This document shows positions 32,795-44,900 of a DNA stretch of 64,000 bases, piece after piece. The translations under genes were made by a program, and so were the position numbers. A model generated the notes under the pieces. The model had not been told where the DNA came from. It searched no databases and was given only the letters and a program-made list of their open reading frames with translations. Origin of the DNA: Guyanagaster necrorhizus (Eukaryota > Basidiomycota > Agaricomycetes > Agaricales > Physalacriaceae); assembly GCF_019112545.1 (NCBI RefSeq), contig NW_025064899.1:699364-763363 (forward strand). The letters are read 5' to 3'. Each line of letters begins with the position of its first letter. Positions within the stretch are counted from its first letter, which is position 1.

Positions 32795-34450
32795 TGCAGA
32801 ACGACTAGGAAGATTGAAAGATTTTGCAAGCCTAAATTAGAATGATACTGAGGAATGGGTAGGAAGAGAAAGAATGCTCACTCACGCAGGCCGTAAAAGG
32901 TTTAAAAGGGAAAAGAGCGACCTATAGGAGTAAAAAAGAATGTGGTGGAACCGGTGCAGCTAGACAGTGGACGGTGGAGGAAAAACAGGAGTATTGAGAC
33001 ATAGATGCTTACCGTGCGGAATCACGGTAACGCGTGACTGACCCTTTCAACCCGAAACACCCGGGTGCCTGAGCATAAGTCTGTCGAGTGGGAAACACAT
33101 TCATTCACGACGATATCTTTTGATAGAAGGTCTCTTTTGTCGCTTTCCTCATGTTACGCGCAATATCTATATCGTCCAACTGAATGTCCTTTACGTTACT
33201 GCGGTATAAATCTCTGGGGATACGTAATGCAGTTAACCTTGCAGTTCCTGAATAGGACCGGCCGAGACTAAGTACCAGCATTGCTAAACAATTGTTCTCG
33301 CCATTTGAATTACCTTAGTCTACAGGAAATTAGCGAACTAGATGATGTACCAGAAATATAACTAAGTAACCCGAGCCATTCTTTTGACTCTCGTTGCAAA
33401 GGAAGTACAGCTTAGTACGCTAACCAAAAACGAGACAGCAATGTGAGTCATTGCGGAGTAATATCCATAAACTCAGACTGGTTAGACATCGAAGGTGGAT
33501 ACGCAGGAACAAAAATGGCGCCAAAGACAGACGATCGGGAGCGTTCATCCGGACAGGACAACTAGGAAACGAGAGGCTCGCCCCAGAGCCAGAAGAAGAC
33601 GAGGGCGACACAGAAGATGAGCATGGATAGCCGCCGCATACCCACCACACCATGAAACATGACCAACCCAGCCGGCACCCAAGACACACTCGCAAAGCAC
33701 CTCACGGCTTCGACCAACCGCAGAATTGAATTAATCAATTAGCCCACCACGGGGGCGCAAAGTACGATACATGTCCGTTACTCTACTCCACATTACACGC
33801 CAAAACACCAGGGGAACTCGGAAGGAAGAGCGGAGGGACCGGAACAAGAGGGAGAAAGGATCCTGAGGACCTGTACCTCCACCGCTCTTAGTAGTTAGCT
33901 TACTCTTTGCGGTTAATCAAGTGCTGAAAACAAAACAAAAAAAAAGACAGACGATCCACTCCGTTTCAAAAAAGCTGAACTTTTCAGTGTTCCAGATCGA
34001 TCAGCGTGAATACAAAATGGTATCACACCCTGAACAATCTGGGCTTTCCTACTACTGAGGACCAGAATAACAGATGGCTGAGAAGTCAAATCTCAGCATA
34101 CGTAATGCTAGGCACAGCATCCATACAGCGCAGTGATTTTGGTAGCAGCAGAGAGACTAACACAGACGTTCCGTAAGTCAACGAGAAAAGATTGTATATG
34201 CTGGCTTTATGAGGGAAACACTTCGCAAGAGAATGAGACCAATCATGATGGAAATTATGCATGTAGAACTAATACATGAATTCCTAACTTCAAGGGCCAA
34301 CTTGCCAGGTAGTCGCTGAAGTTCCTCATCCCTAGCTCCTGCGGCTTAGCTGCTTCTTGGGGCCTATGGTAGCACACAAAACCTAGGTTTCGATACACCG
34401 AGATTAACGTTAATTACCGGTAAGTTACTGGTAAGTTACCTTCTTAGGTT
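32795..34450. other. Intergenic region between the wall-protein and F-box genes
   Basis: No gene is recognised in 1.65 kb. The first 250 bp are probably promoter and 5' UTR of the wall-protein gene. A/C-rich stretches lie near 33640-33960. Near 34415-34440 the short motif GTAAGTTAC is repeated in tandem (TTACCGGTAAGTTACTGG). Confidence 0.4.
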
Positions 34451-35791
34451 TTAATGAATCATGCCCCAATTATGGAGTGGTTCACTTGTAGTAATCATCA
34501 CGCATCGCAGCCCCGGCCAGCGCTCATTTATCTCTGTCATCAATGTTCCGTTACCCTCGACCGATACCTGCACCACCTCGAACTCCCTCACGTTTGGAAA
34601 GAGCACTGAAATCGGTGTGATCCTCTCCAAGTTCAAAGCCACTGAATCTCGCATTGCCACTATTTTGGTAATGCCTGGTAAAGTGAGTCTTGAAATTGTT
34701 TCCCATTCATATTCGAACGGGAGCTGCACACAGGACACATTCGGTAATCGTGATATCCAATATAGAACACGATGAATATCCGGTTGTTTAAGTGTGATTG
34801 TCTGGCAAAATTTGTGAGCGCCCATGCATAGATCGCGTCCAAGTATCATGACCGATTTTAGGCTGGGGAGGGACTTTGGCCTCATAAACGGCAGCATATT
34901 CTCCAAATTTTGGATGCCCGTAGTGATAGTATGCAGATGTGGAAGTCGTATGTGAGCAGCATGTAAGTACGGACGCGGTGGATTGACTTCACCACAGAAG
35001 AACGTCAAATCGGTTATCGATGTATGACGCGAGAGAAACAAAGATAAGTTCTCTGCTGTAAACGAGCATGATCTGAATGCTACTCGTTTAAGGTGAGGGA
35101 AGTGTAGCCCAATGACATCATTCCCTTGTTTCTTGAAATCATAGTTATGCTCTAGTGTCAATGATTCAAGGGGTGATGCGCAAGCTGAGCGGACGAGCCA
35201 GTCAATGAAGGATGCCGATCCCCGAGAGATGTTCATGGAAGTGAGAGTGGTGAATGGTGGCGGGTTGAATGAGGTGGGAGATTCCCAGTCAGTGCTGTAC
35301 TTGAAGGACACACATCGTAAACTGACAAGCTGTTCACAGAATGTGTGAAAGCGTCTTGCCCGGTCCTCAATATGCATGCTAGTCCATGCAATATATAGCT
35401 CAGTACAGGGTGGGAAGTCAATGTGCAGGCTAGGATGTTGTTTTCGGGGGATACTCCTGTGGTATCGTATGACATCAGCAAGGTCTGCTATGAAACGGAA
35501 GGTGAACATCAGGGTCATTGACCGGATGTATGGTTTTTCTATGGAAAGCCCAAGGTAGCGTAAGCCAGAGAAGTCATTAAAAGCACCGTTGGGAAACACC
35601 CCGAATGCGCTGTACTTCTTCTGGATTTCATGTGATGGACCAAGCAAGTGATGGATTGCTACAGCATTCAGTCTACGAGAAAGGCATGCGAGAGCTAGCA
35701 AGTCCCTCTTATCGACGTGGTCGAATATCATGGATAGGAGTTCATTGGAGAGTGTAGCCAATGTCGACGCCGCCTTGAGCTCTTGCTTCAT
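34451..35791 (-). CDS. F-box protein, single exon
   Basis: An uninterrupted frame encodes 446 residues. An F-box follows the start (LATLSNELLSMIFDHV, then DLLALACLSRRLNAVA) at about residues 12-45. This is the Skp1-binding module of SCF ubiquitin ligases. The rest has irregular leucine-rich strand-like segments such as LESLTLEHNYDF and LKRVAFRSCSF, typical of the large F-box/LRR families of Agaricomycetes. The target is unknown. It has no introns, in contrast to its neighbours. Confidence 0.85.
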   Translation of the reverse strand: MKQELKAASTLATLSNELLSMIFDHVDKRDLLALACLSRRLNAVAIHHLLGPSHEIQKKYSAFGVFPNGAFNDFSGLRYLGLSIEKPYIRSMTLMFTFRFIADLADVIRYHRSIPRKQHPSLHIDFPPCTELYIAWTSMHIEDRARRFHTFCEQLVSLRCVSFKYSTDWESPTSFNPPPFTTLTSMNISRGSASFIDWLVRSACASPLESLTLEHNYDFKKQGNDVIGLHFPHLKRVAFRSCSFTAENLSLFLSRHTSITDLTFFCGEVNPPRPYLHAAHIRLPHLHTITTGIQNLENMLPFMRPKSLPSLKSVMILGRDLCMGAHKFCQTITLKQPDIHRVLYWISRLPNVSCVQLPFEYEWETISRLTLPGITKIVAMRDSVALNLERITPISVLFPNVREFEVVQVSVEGNGTLMTEINERWPGLRCVMITTSEPLHNWGMIH

Positions 35792-37536
35792 TCACCTTGT
35801 TTGAGCGACCATACTATGTCAAATATTTGAGTAGATACGATTTGGGAACAAGCACTTAAGTACTCGCAATGAGGATACTGATCAGAGGAGACTCTCAGAG
35901 TGATGGTGGTTTGGAACAGTGAGGCCTCCTAACCCTCGTGAGACGATGGCCCTTCCAGACTGACCGCTGAAACATCTAATCAATTTGAAACAGCTTTTTT
36001 CATGCAGGTCTAAGTTCGGCTCAGTAAGTCATCCCTGGAAGTCTGATACAACCTTTGTCGAAGGATCGCATCTGAAAACATCTCCTCTAGGCTGAGTATG
36101 GAAATGGGGGTCATGTAGTGGTGCTAGTGGCTGGGTACAAATCTCCCCTGAGGTAGTGATTATATCATCCATCTGTAAATCATGGGTAATATCCAGTACA
36201 CTGACAGCTTCGTATCCACCTCCGAAGCTGATGGGAACGCATGAGCATCTTTGGTTTGCAATTGTTGTTGAACCTTTGTGGCTTTGCGCATTTTTCTGTT
36301 ATATGTTTGGGCATGGGCAAAGCTAGGCATTCTGAGTAATCACGTTGTGGTGAGGCCGGCTTAACGAATACGGATGCAGCGGCCCCTCGACGACTTATTT
36401 TTCCATGCCGAGCGAATATTTGGGTGTGGTTGAACATTAAGCGATGGCCTTTAGAAAATATTGGGATCCGTTTTTGGTATCTAGGAGCAGGATTTGCTGT
36501 GGGGCGGGAATAACCTCCCGGTTCTGAGGCTTTGTTGGTCCTACTGGTTAGAAAGATGTTCAACGTCATCAACCACTTTCACTGAGCATGTGGAAAGACA
36601 TCTAGAGGAAAAGAAATGCACACACGATACGATGACCGTCTCAGAACCGTCCATTCTACTGGCTGCAAGACTTGAATGGTCATCAGAAAGAGGCTTGTAT
36701 GTCGAGATGTTGGAGGACAAAATGATTTTGTCACAAACGAAAAAAAAAAAAAAATTAGCGTAGTCATTGTGTTTTGTCATCAGGATACATGAGAGTTTGT
36801 AAAGCTACGATGTGTATTTGGCCACACCCTTGAAGATGTGCAATCAAGAAGTGTGAGAAATTCACTGGAAAAGTCATCCGGGAGAGAAAGGGGAGAAAGC
36901 GATCATCTCTCCTGCGCCTGGCGAGCGATGAAGTAACTCGCGTCATTAGGTACAGGTTACGGTCCTGGAGCTGTATGAATGGGAAGATGATGCTTTTCAG
37001 TGGCATAAGCTCCCGAAGACATTTCCATACGAATGGCTTCTGCTTTAACAACGGTGTAAGAATAACCTCGTACACGAAGCGATGGTTGACATCCTACGTG
37101 TCTGAGAGGAGTTCATCTAGTCATGGAGCCGGAGAGATAGAGAGTGGCTCGCATCATCACTACTCGATGTGGATCCACTAGATAATAGAAACAAAAACTG
37201 CACGTTAGAGAGCTCTAACTGAGCATTCCACATCGTAAGCGACGGACGAGACCGCAAAACCAAAAAGCAAGCTCACTTACCTTGACCCCGACATTTGGAC
37301 ATGACCCGCTCCCCCCCAAAATGTCAACCACCATGGCGTAGGAAAGACGTCAATCTGTCCAGTTTTAAAAACCAAATATGCTCAATCTAAAATGCGGGAT
37401 GTTAGTTGTAGGAGGAGATAGCCGTGCCTTGTTTTCCAACTGTCCGAAAACAAAACAAAGAGAGAGGCGTTCAGGGCTGGCTGGCTATTTGTCATCCACT
37501 ATCGCCACACAACTTGACATCTTGCTTTCGAGGTTC
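35792..37536. other. Intergenic region without a recognised gene
   Basis: Frames of 90-130 codons occur at 36180-36572 and 36764-37075 (both minus strand). Neither shows a family motif or a clear splice structure. An A14 run is at about 36740-36754. Confidence 0.35.
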
Positions 37537-38409
37537 ATGAGACTCCAAGCCACGCCAGTAGAAGATATGGAACTCGACTACATGGGAAAACCCTCGGTGA
37601 GCACATCATTTCATCATTGAAAGGAATGTGGGGCTCAATAAGAGCAGGCGAACTATGCTGTGTATGAGCCACTCCATGCGATATCTTTTTATAACATCTT
37701 CGACCAGTTGCAGTCCCTCTCGCATCCGAATAGTGTTGCTGATCCCACTCAGGACACTCCCGATAGTTTTATGGCATGGATGGCCTCACATCCAAGTCAG
37801 CATTCGGAGAAGTCATACGAGAACACCCCGCACCGTAATGATCCCGTCCGGTTCGATCCCTTTGGTCTGGAAGAGGAGGAGACCGATAACACAGAGGCTC
37901 ACTGGCAGCGACACAGACTCCGGAGCAAAGATCCCACTGGGTACATCCACCAACAACCAGAGCGTCGGTCGTACAAACATGAACATGTCCCATGCCATGA
38001 TGTCCCCGGAGAGTTCGAGGCTTGGATAACGTATCTCCTGGAGCGGAAGAGGGTCGATAGCGAAGAGGATTACAGCAAGCCAGTGGCGCTTCCACTCGTG
38101 GACATACCCAAAGATCCTGCCGGGTTTGACCGCTGGTTCGACTCCCTTGTGTCGAAGGCCGACAAGATCCTCCATCGCGGCACCATTCGCAATAAACAAA
38201 CTAATACCATATTCGTAGATACGCCATTGGCTGGCCCATCGAGGTCGACGACGGCGATAATGGGTCATTCGTACCCGCAGCATAACCTCCCATGGCATCC
38301 GCCCACACCAGTCATCTATGCTCCTATTCCAGAAGTCCTCGCTACAGTATCCAGCTGGCTTGGTGGAGGGTCGCCCTTCATGCTTGTGCCTCACGCACAT
38401 GTATCGTAG
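37537..38409 (+). CDS. Hypothetical protein, 2 exons
   Basis: Exon 1 (37537-37596) ends at a GTGAGC donor. Exon 2 (37648-38409) follows an AG and continues the frame as ANYAVYEPLHA, giving 273 residues. The protein is acidic and polar. It has repeated-looking pieces DSFMAWMASHP, GEFEAWITYLLE and GFDRWFDSLVSK, each with a D/E-F-x-x-W core spaced 80-100 residues apart, suggesting a short internal repeat. A longer start at 37378 is possible but less likely. I do not recognise a family. Confidence 0.5.
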
Positions 38410-40017
38410 TCGAGGAAGGGAAGCGTGGTCTGAATATCAGGGCATATCTACAAAGTTCTGTTTTATTTCTTTTCAGAATGAGAACAGCATTCCAAACTCA
38501 CTTCTAAGACCAAGAAGAACTGAAGGTACATTTGACAGAGCACTGAGCTTGATAATGTCGCTGCTGGCTTCCTCCAGATCGGTGGTTCCTCATCAGTGAG
38601 CGGAAGATAACCATTGCGCCATCTGATGGCGATGGCGAGGTGATAGAGGACGCTGCTGCTAGGGGCTGAGCACCAAGACCGGGATGGTGGTGGAAGGAAG
38701 GAAAGAAAGACGGAAAGGTAACGGATGGACAATCGTCACGGCATCGTGACAACCTTGTCCGCCCGTCAAACAATAACGCAGTATGATCCCTTCTAACAGA
38801 GACCGCCTTTTTCAGCTATCCGTGTACGGGCTTGCACTCGAAGAAGACTGGTAAGGTACCACCCATGCATCTTCTGGGCCTTTCTTGTTGCTTTTTGTAA
38901 CTGAGCGAAGACACTGTACTGGCCACATTTTGTTCTCTACTGCATCTGAATCTCTGGATTGCCAAGGTAATAGCCATGAGGGATACTCTCCTGTATGTCC
39001 CCATTAATCTTATCACATTGCGACACTGACTCACGTTTCCAGATGTTGTAGGTCCTGCGAGGACGTATTCGCCTAATGATTATGATAGCTACACCGTACA
39101 GTTACACTGTCCTCATAAAATCAATATGAATGCGCGTCTCTGCTCTCCAACTGCTTCGATTTATATGCATTAACAAGTTCTCACTACGGTTTCATGATGC
39201 TAGAGAGGAGTTGGGGGATACTTTTGGCGAGGGACAGATTATTCATACGAAACTAGATTAAGGTAAGATTTCCAGGCTGCTCATTCATGGTGGGTCTAAC
39301 CATTTTTATCGCAGATTATTGGAGAATGTACAAATTCGTCCCCAAGGTATCATCTGTCCACAGAGCACAATGGTCATCCTGATGGGCTTACAATGATGAG
39401 GGAGTTCAGTGTTAGCTGGAGATGGTGCAGACAGCCAGTATGTGACTTGCTTATATCACTTTTATATCGGTGTCTTTGTTTTAACTTGGACAAAAGTCAG
39501 TAGCTCAGCTAAATGAAACAAGCTGTCTCATTCTCTTTGTCACAGTAGATATTGCCACTCATATCTATCCATTTTCTCTGGGTTTTTTGCAGGAAAGATA
39601 TGAGGATACAAAAAAGATGTTCATCATTGTCCATTCCATACAGGCTTGACTGTAAGCATTTCTAAACTCTGGAGCATCAGCTATACCAAATGAGATTTTA
39701 CAACTGCAAATCATGAAGTGACTACATAGTTATGCTACTTCATCTCCCAGATTCATCTCTCATCCTTCCCAGAGAAGGACTGCAAGACTCCAGAAGTCTA
39801 CTCATAGGCACCTATCATTTACTCATGACTTACACCTCCTGAGATACAGAAAACCTGTAAAAGCATGAACACAAAAACAAATCTGCAACTCTGCATGTGA
39901 TAGGTAAGTAACAGTATATCAACCCCCGCCCCCCGTAAAAAAAAACAGCAACTTCACTCTTTTGAGGTTTCGTGCATAACCCTAGGACTAAAATAAAATC
40001 TTAATGTATACTCCCAA
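38410..40017. other. Intergenic region between the hypothetical gene and the tRNA
   Basis: No gene is recognised. The part after 39100 is AT-rich with no frame above 60 codons. Confidence 0.45.
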
Positions 40018-40098
40018 CTGCCCCAGAGAGGCTCGAACTCTCGACCTTCCGATTGACAAATAACAGTCGGACGCTGTGACCAACTCAGCCATGGGGCA
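40018..40098 (-). tRNA. tRNA-Asn (anticodon GTT) with a 7-nt intron
   Basis: The minus strand folds as a cloverleaf. The acceptor stem TGCCCCA pairs with TGGGGCA and the anticodon stem TCCGA pairs with TCGGA. The anticodon GTT is at 40062-40064. The loop is 14 nt instead of 7, and removing TTTGTCA (40054-40060, after position 37) leaves the normal CTGTTAA loop of tRNA-Asn. The A box TGGCTGAGTTGG and B box AGTTCGAGCC fit the pol III consensus. T-rich sequence follows downstream on the minus strand (about 39985-39995). Confidence 0.88.
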
Positions 40099-40486
40099 CA
40101 CAAGCTATTTTTTTTTAATTAGTCTGAGATTGATAATCATTGATATTCCCCGTCGATCTTTTGTCTTCCACAAGTACACCTCACTGTCCGGCTTTCAGAT
40201 GAAATTGGTCAAGAAAGAAAACTGACAGAAAGCACTCAAATCGGATTTGACTGCGTAAAAGGGGTTTCAAGAACGCGCTGATACACTTAGTCTACAATAC
40301 ACCGCGCTATGTTAGCAGAGCTGGAAATACGTTCGCCGGTGGAAGGGCCGTTTGAAAGAGGGAGCTGTAATACAATGTCAATTCTTGGGCTTGTCCCCGA
40401 GCTTCTCGTGAAATGAGGGCATCCATTCGATTTGGTTGTTGTCGTGGGACGACGGTTAGGGACTGGTGCTGCGGGGACGTCGACGA
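40099..40486. other. Intergenic region upstream of the tRNA
   Basis: No gene is seen. A T9 run lies directly upstream of the tRNA at about 40107-40116. Confidence 0.4.
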
Positions 40487-40510
40487 ACCTGGCTTTCCAG
40501 ACGTTAGGCG
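40487..40510 (-). pseudogene. Remnant of a GST exon 1 end
   Basis: The 24 bases read on the minus strand as the end of GST exon 1 (codons for NVWKA) followed by AG and GT, as in GST1 and GST3. No other exon of that copy is nearby, so it is a fragment of a fourth GST copy. Confidence 0.5.
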
Positions 40511-40569
40511 TCGAAGGTTTGTGCCGTACTGGCCGAGAGGTTTCTAGTCTGGATGCAATGTCCTCCTTG

Positions 40570-42155
40570 TACAGTATATAGTTGGTTATACCTCGCCTTC
40601 TTCGAGCTCATTCTCGTTTATCCATATCCATTACGGATCCTTTCCGTACGCTTGAGTTTACTCTGAAGCGGGAGTGCAAAGCATCATTCAAACGTATCGT
40701 CAGCAATGTCGCTAAACCCTCGTCTTGTCTTGACCGTAATAGTTGTTCACATCACACCGTCGTTGTCCACCAGCATCAATACAAACCCGACAGGATTGGC
40801 AACAGCCTCACTGTCGTTCATGCTCCGCATCGTCCTTCCTCACAATATCTGGAAGTTCAGGGTTAAACGTTTTGCAGATAACATGCTGACCCATTCATAA
40901 GTTACTCGCACATGCCCACCTACAAACACATAGCAGCAAGTGCTTATGTCTTTCTTTTTCTCATTATAAAACAGCCTCATACTTCTCAAAGCCCTTCACC
41001 AACGCGCCCCACCTACCTTCGTGCCACATCAAGATATCTTTCCACTCTTCGCTATCCACACCATATATGATGCGAACCCACAAGAGCCACGCACCAACCG
41101 TGAAATCCGCATACGACACAGCATCCCCCATGACATACCTATCCCCCTTCCCATACCATGCATCGATCTTGCCAAAATCCCCCTTCAACCTCGCCCACTC
41201 CCTCTTCCTATCCTCACCCTTCGGACTCGCATCCTCCAATTTCCTCCCCCCAAACGTGCTGGCCTCCCTCGTCCTCCTAAAATACTCCTCGCTCACGGGA
41301 TTCAAGATGAAGTTCGTCTGAATGAGAGCGAACTGCCAAAGAGCATCGAAGTGGGACTCTAACGCCTCATTAAAGGCGTAGTGCAACGCACCAGTACCCA
41401 CGGGTATGACAGTAGGTGTTTCGGGATAGGTTTTGTCGAGGTACCGAGCAATGGCTGCGGAGTCGGATACGAAGGCGCCGGTGGAGGGATCGTACAGAAG
41501 AGGGAGAGTGTAGTAGGGTGTTAGACCGTCAGCTTTGGTGCCGCCGGCCTGGGCGCCGAGCTTTTTGTACAGGCCTTCGATATGGGGATACTCAACCCAT
41601 TCGGTATGGTATGGGAGGCCTTTATAGTTGAGAACGTATCTGTATGAAGTAGTGAGCGGTGTGTCCTACGCAGGGAAGGGAACGGACCTGGCTTTCCAGA
41701 TGTTAGGCGACCAAGTGTTGCTAGGAAGAGTCGAGGGGATGTCGTACAGTATGAGAGATTTGGACATTTCGGATGATTGACCTTATCTCAGGGACCGACA
41801 GATATACTCCAATGGACTCAAAGACCGTGAGATTGATTATCGAGCATGAGCTCACTATTTCCTGCCACTTGACGTTTTGATACTGTCATGTGGGCGAGCT
41901 GACTGATGAGCAACGTTCTAATTCATGAGGAGTACCCTCGGCTCCCCGTTAACGAGAAAGATTTGAAAGCAGAACGTGACTCTCCTCTTACCACCCTTGT
42001 CCGAGTCGTGTATGGGAAGGAAATTTCTTCCATCTAACTGGATCGCTTGCCGTGTCAAGTGGTGAGAGACGAGTTTAGAACCGTATTAATTTCCTTGGCG
42101 ACAAGAGGTGCGGATGGTACTGGTTTTACGCAGATTTCTGTTTTGATCAGCTCCA
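40570..42155. repeat. Segmental duplication, copy 2 (contains GST3)
   Basis: This stretch is homologous to 29420-31045 in the same orientation, from the GST 3' flank to about 390 bp upstream of the GST start. Copy-specific indels occur in the flanks. Confidence 0.8.
40964..41767 (-). CDS. Glutathione S-transferase-like protein GST3, 2 exons
   Basis: Exon 1 (41688-41767) and exon 2 (40964-41639) give 251 residues with a GT-AG intron. The N-terminus MSKSLILYDIPST and SPNIWKARYVLNYKGLPY match GST1 and GST2, and VSDSAAIARYLDKTYP marks the glutathione-binding region. The C-terminal domain includes GDRYVMGDAVSYADF and ends KGFEKYEAVL. The frame is open throughout. A decayed polygalacturonase (E) lies about 0.56 kb upstream in the same orientation, echoing GST1 and gene D. 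Confidence 0.85.
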
Positions 42156-42325
42156 AGTGGATGCATTACAATTCTTTACGAAAATAGATATGAACATTGA
42201 AATTACTCCAACGAAGTCTTCACGTTATCTGCGACAGAGATCTATATTTGATCTCAGTAACAAGATTCCGAAAAGTAAGATGAAGGGAACGTACAGGGTA
42301 ATGTCATGATTATTCCCTCTAATCC

Positions 42326-42642
42326 ATCAGTGATCATCAGTTTGGAGAAGTATCCGGTAGTGTTATCGATCTTCGCAGGTCAATGACATAAAACTTACCC
42401 AGAGACTCCACAGTCGAAGTCGGTTACTCCAGACGTCGAGATGACGGTATTCCCGAGTACATGTCGGACACTCGCTTGTTGCTGGAGGTTGTACTAATGG
42501 ACATGACAAAGCCGCCCGAGCGCAGATCATTCTGGGAGTTGAGATGACTATGATGGAGGGCAACCTCCGCTGACAGAAGAGGCGATGTTCGAGCCACGTT
42601 GGCTCTGAGGTCATCGTCGTCACCATCGCTGTTATCGACCTG
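42326..42642 (-). pseudogene. Endopolygalacturonase pseudogene E (GH28 fragment)
   Basis: Read on the minus strand, 42598-42642 encodes [11 protein letters not shown] followed by RANVA. This is exon 7 of the GH28 genes with the catalytic NTD replaced. Further pieces align with exon 9 (42440-42540), exon 13 (around 42400-42420) and exon 14 (around 42326-42355) of gene D, in the correct order but with large losses. No intact frame remains. Confidence 0.65.
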
Positions 42643-44900
42643 AAAAAAGGGGACGCAATTGACTATGGCAACGCGTCGGTAAAGAACAGTAATGGTGTCA
42701 AAAGGAGGTCCACACGCTACGATGGGACTCGGGAAGTAAAAACCCCTGCCTCCCATAGCGGTGGGGCCCTTTTGGTAACCTTATCGTTCTGTTTTCGATC
42801 CTCCTTGCTGCTTGTCCAAAACCAGGGTATCCAGAACCTTGCACGTTTCAGCGATAATAAGCTTCTGGGTTTCCGCAACGATTTTTTCGAATGAAAAGGA
42901 GGCGTCAAGAAATCGGACGCGAAAACTGTCGTGGCATCCTCCTATGCTAGCAGATTAAAGATCTTCGAACGAAGTAATCACGACACCAGACCTCGAGACT
43001 CCGGCTGACAATTGGAAGTCGAGAGCTGTTTTAGCTTCATGAGCCTTGAGGCGACATCTCGGTAAGTAGGACTCACCGCATAGACGGTCTTTTCTTACAT
43101 GGCCATGACTTCTACTCCTCATGTATATCGGCAAGGACAGTCCGATTTTGGCGAGAAGCGGAGCAAATAATCCGCGCACAAGGCCACCGAAATCTGGGCG
43201 GTTGTAGGCTGCATGTCGATGAGTGGAGCGATAAAAGAGACGGCCCAGAACGAAAGGGGACGTTAAAACGACTCGCCTAGCACCGCTAATCCCGTTTCAT
43301 AAACTCGTACCGGCTCAATAATCAGACGTGTGCCAGTGAATATTGACCCATTCGGAGCCAGACAGATTTGTTGCCCGCATTATCATGTAATTTTGAGGCC
43401 TCCCAGGTGTAATGGTAACGTATAAGAAATGTTTGGAGAGCCTGAGCAGTAGAAACGTGCTGTGCGACGCGACAAGGCAAAGGACCAAAGGTGGTAAGAG
43501 ATCAAAGGGTATTCCTTTTTGTTCCCACCATCCCACATCGACGGAACTCTGGTGGGTTATGTTATGATTGGTGTCGTCCGCAACCCGCGCGAAGGAAATC
43601 GAGGAGAGAAGGTCGAGTCTGGGTTACATTCCCATTATCAGAGATCATCCTAGCAAGTTGTTGATACCACTGCCAATGGACACCCAGTGATCAAGGTAGA
43701 GAAAAAGGTAGTACGGTCATGCTTAGAGGCCATTGGAAAGTTGGATTAACAAGCAGGACCTCTGTCGTATTCTGCCGGCCGAGTTTGATACCCCTTTATG
43801 TTGGGATGGACTATATGTATTGAATACAAACCCTCTAGCACCCTCACCGCATTTCCGCTTATCGCTATGCTGTGTGAGGGTGAGTATCTACCTATATTAC
43901 TTCGTTTGGATCGTCAGCTGCGATAATCTACGGACAAATTACAGTACGTATCTCAACATTCCTTTCGCTGTCATTCCATTCCTGCCACCGCCAGTTCCGA
44001 ACGTTCAAATCGATCTCTTGCTTTTCTTCTTGTCCGGGGAAAGCATAATCGTCAGTCGTCGTTTCCAAATCGCCGCACCTGTCTGACACCCAAATAATTC
44101 TGCCTATGCAGTCGCTCGCGTCCTACTCGATGAGAATAATCGGCGTCGCATTATATCCTGTGTTTTCCGGGGCCATACGCAGCTGGTACCGGCAAACTAA
44201 GATTCGATGATTTATCGTTTTCCTGATTATAGATTTCGCCCGCGCGGACCGCGATAAAAATATATATATATATTTCGCCTAGTAACCCGGATCAAAGCTT
44301 CGCCGTGTACTTAAATGAGCGAGGAATGCCACTAACACGCAAGGAGAGTCGATGATACCGTGAAGCAAGCATATGATTGGACGGCACAATGCCACTCCCG
44401 GGGGTCTGCGCAAGAAAAGTTAGCTCGCCCTTTAGATGTCCCGACAGCTTCGCTTCTATTCATACAAGCTGCGGAATGCGTCCTTTGGTGCAATTTACTT
44501 CTAGGCATAAAAAACAGCCTTTTCTCGCTAGTCAGTTTTTTTTTTTTTTTTTTACCCATGACAACCTATCATACTAATAATACCTTTATCAGCAACCCTG
44601 GAACGTTTGAAGGCAAACTTTCCACGTATCATATTGCAGAAGGATACGTGTGTCAAGGTGGTGGCTTCCAGGAAAGATTCGCAAACGCAGCCCACAAGCA
44701 TAGACGGACCCTCATTCTAACATCGTGACGCCGCCGCCGACGCGACAAGCGCTGAAGCTGGCAGGTACGGCCCGGGGTAACATACTCGGACGTCAGTGCG
44801 CCCTCCCTGTCTTTTGGGGCTGTCTCGGTACATGGCTCATCCTTATTACGCCCCCGCTGACCGGTTTTCATTCCCGTCTTTGACTTGAAAGGGTTAGCTT
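42643..44900. other. Intergenic region without a recognised gene
   Basis: Short frames of 60-120 codons occur on both strands without family resemblance. A (TA)n tract is near 44262-44274 and a T17 run near 44537-44554. Confidence 0.4.
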
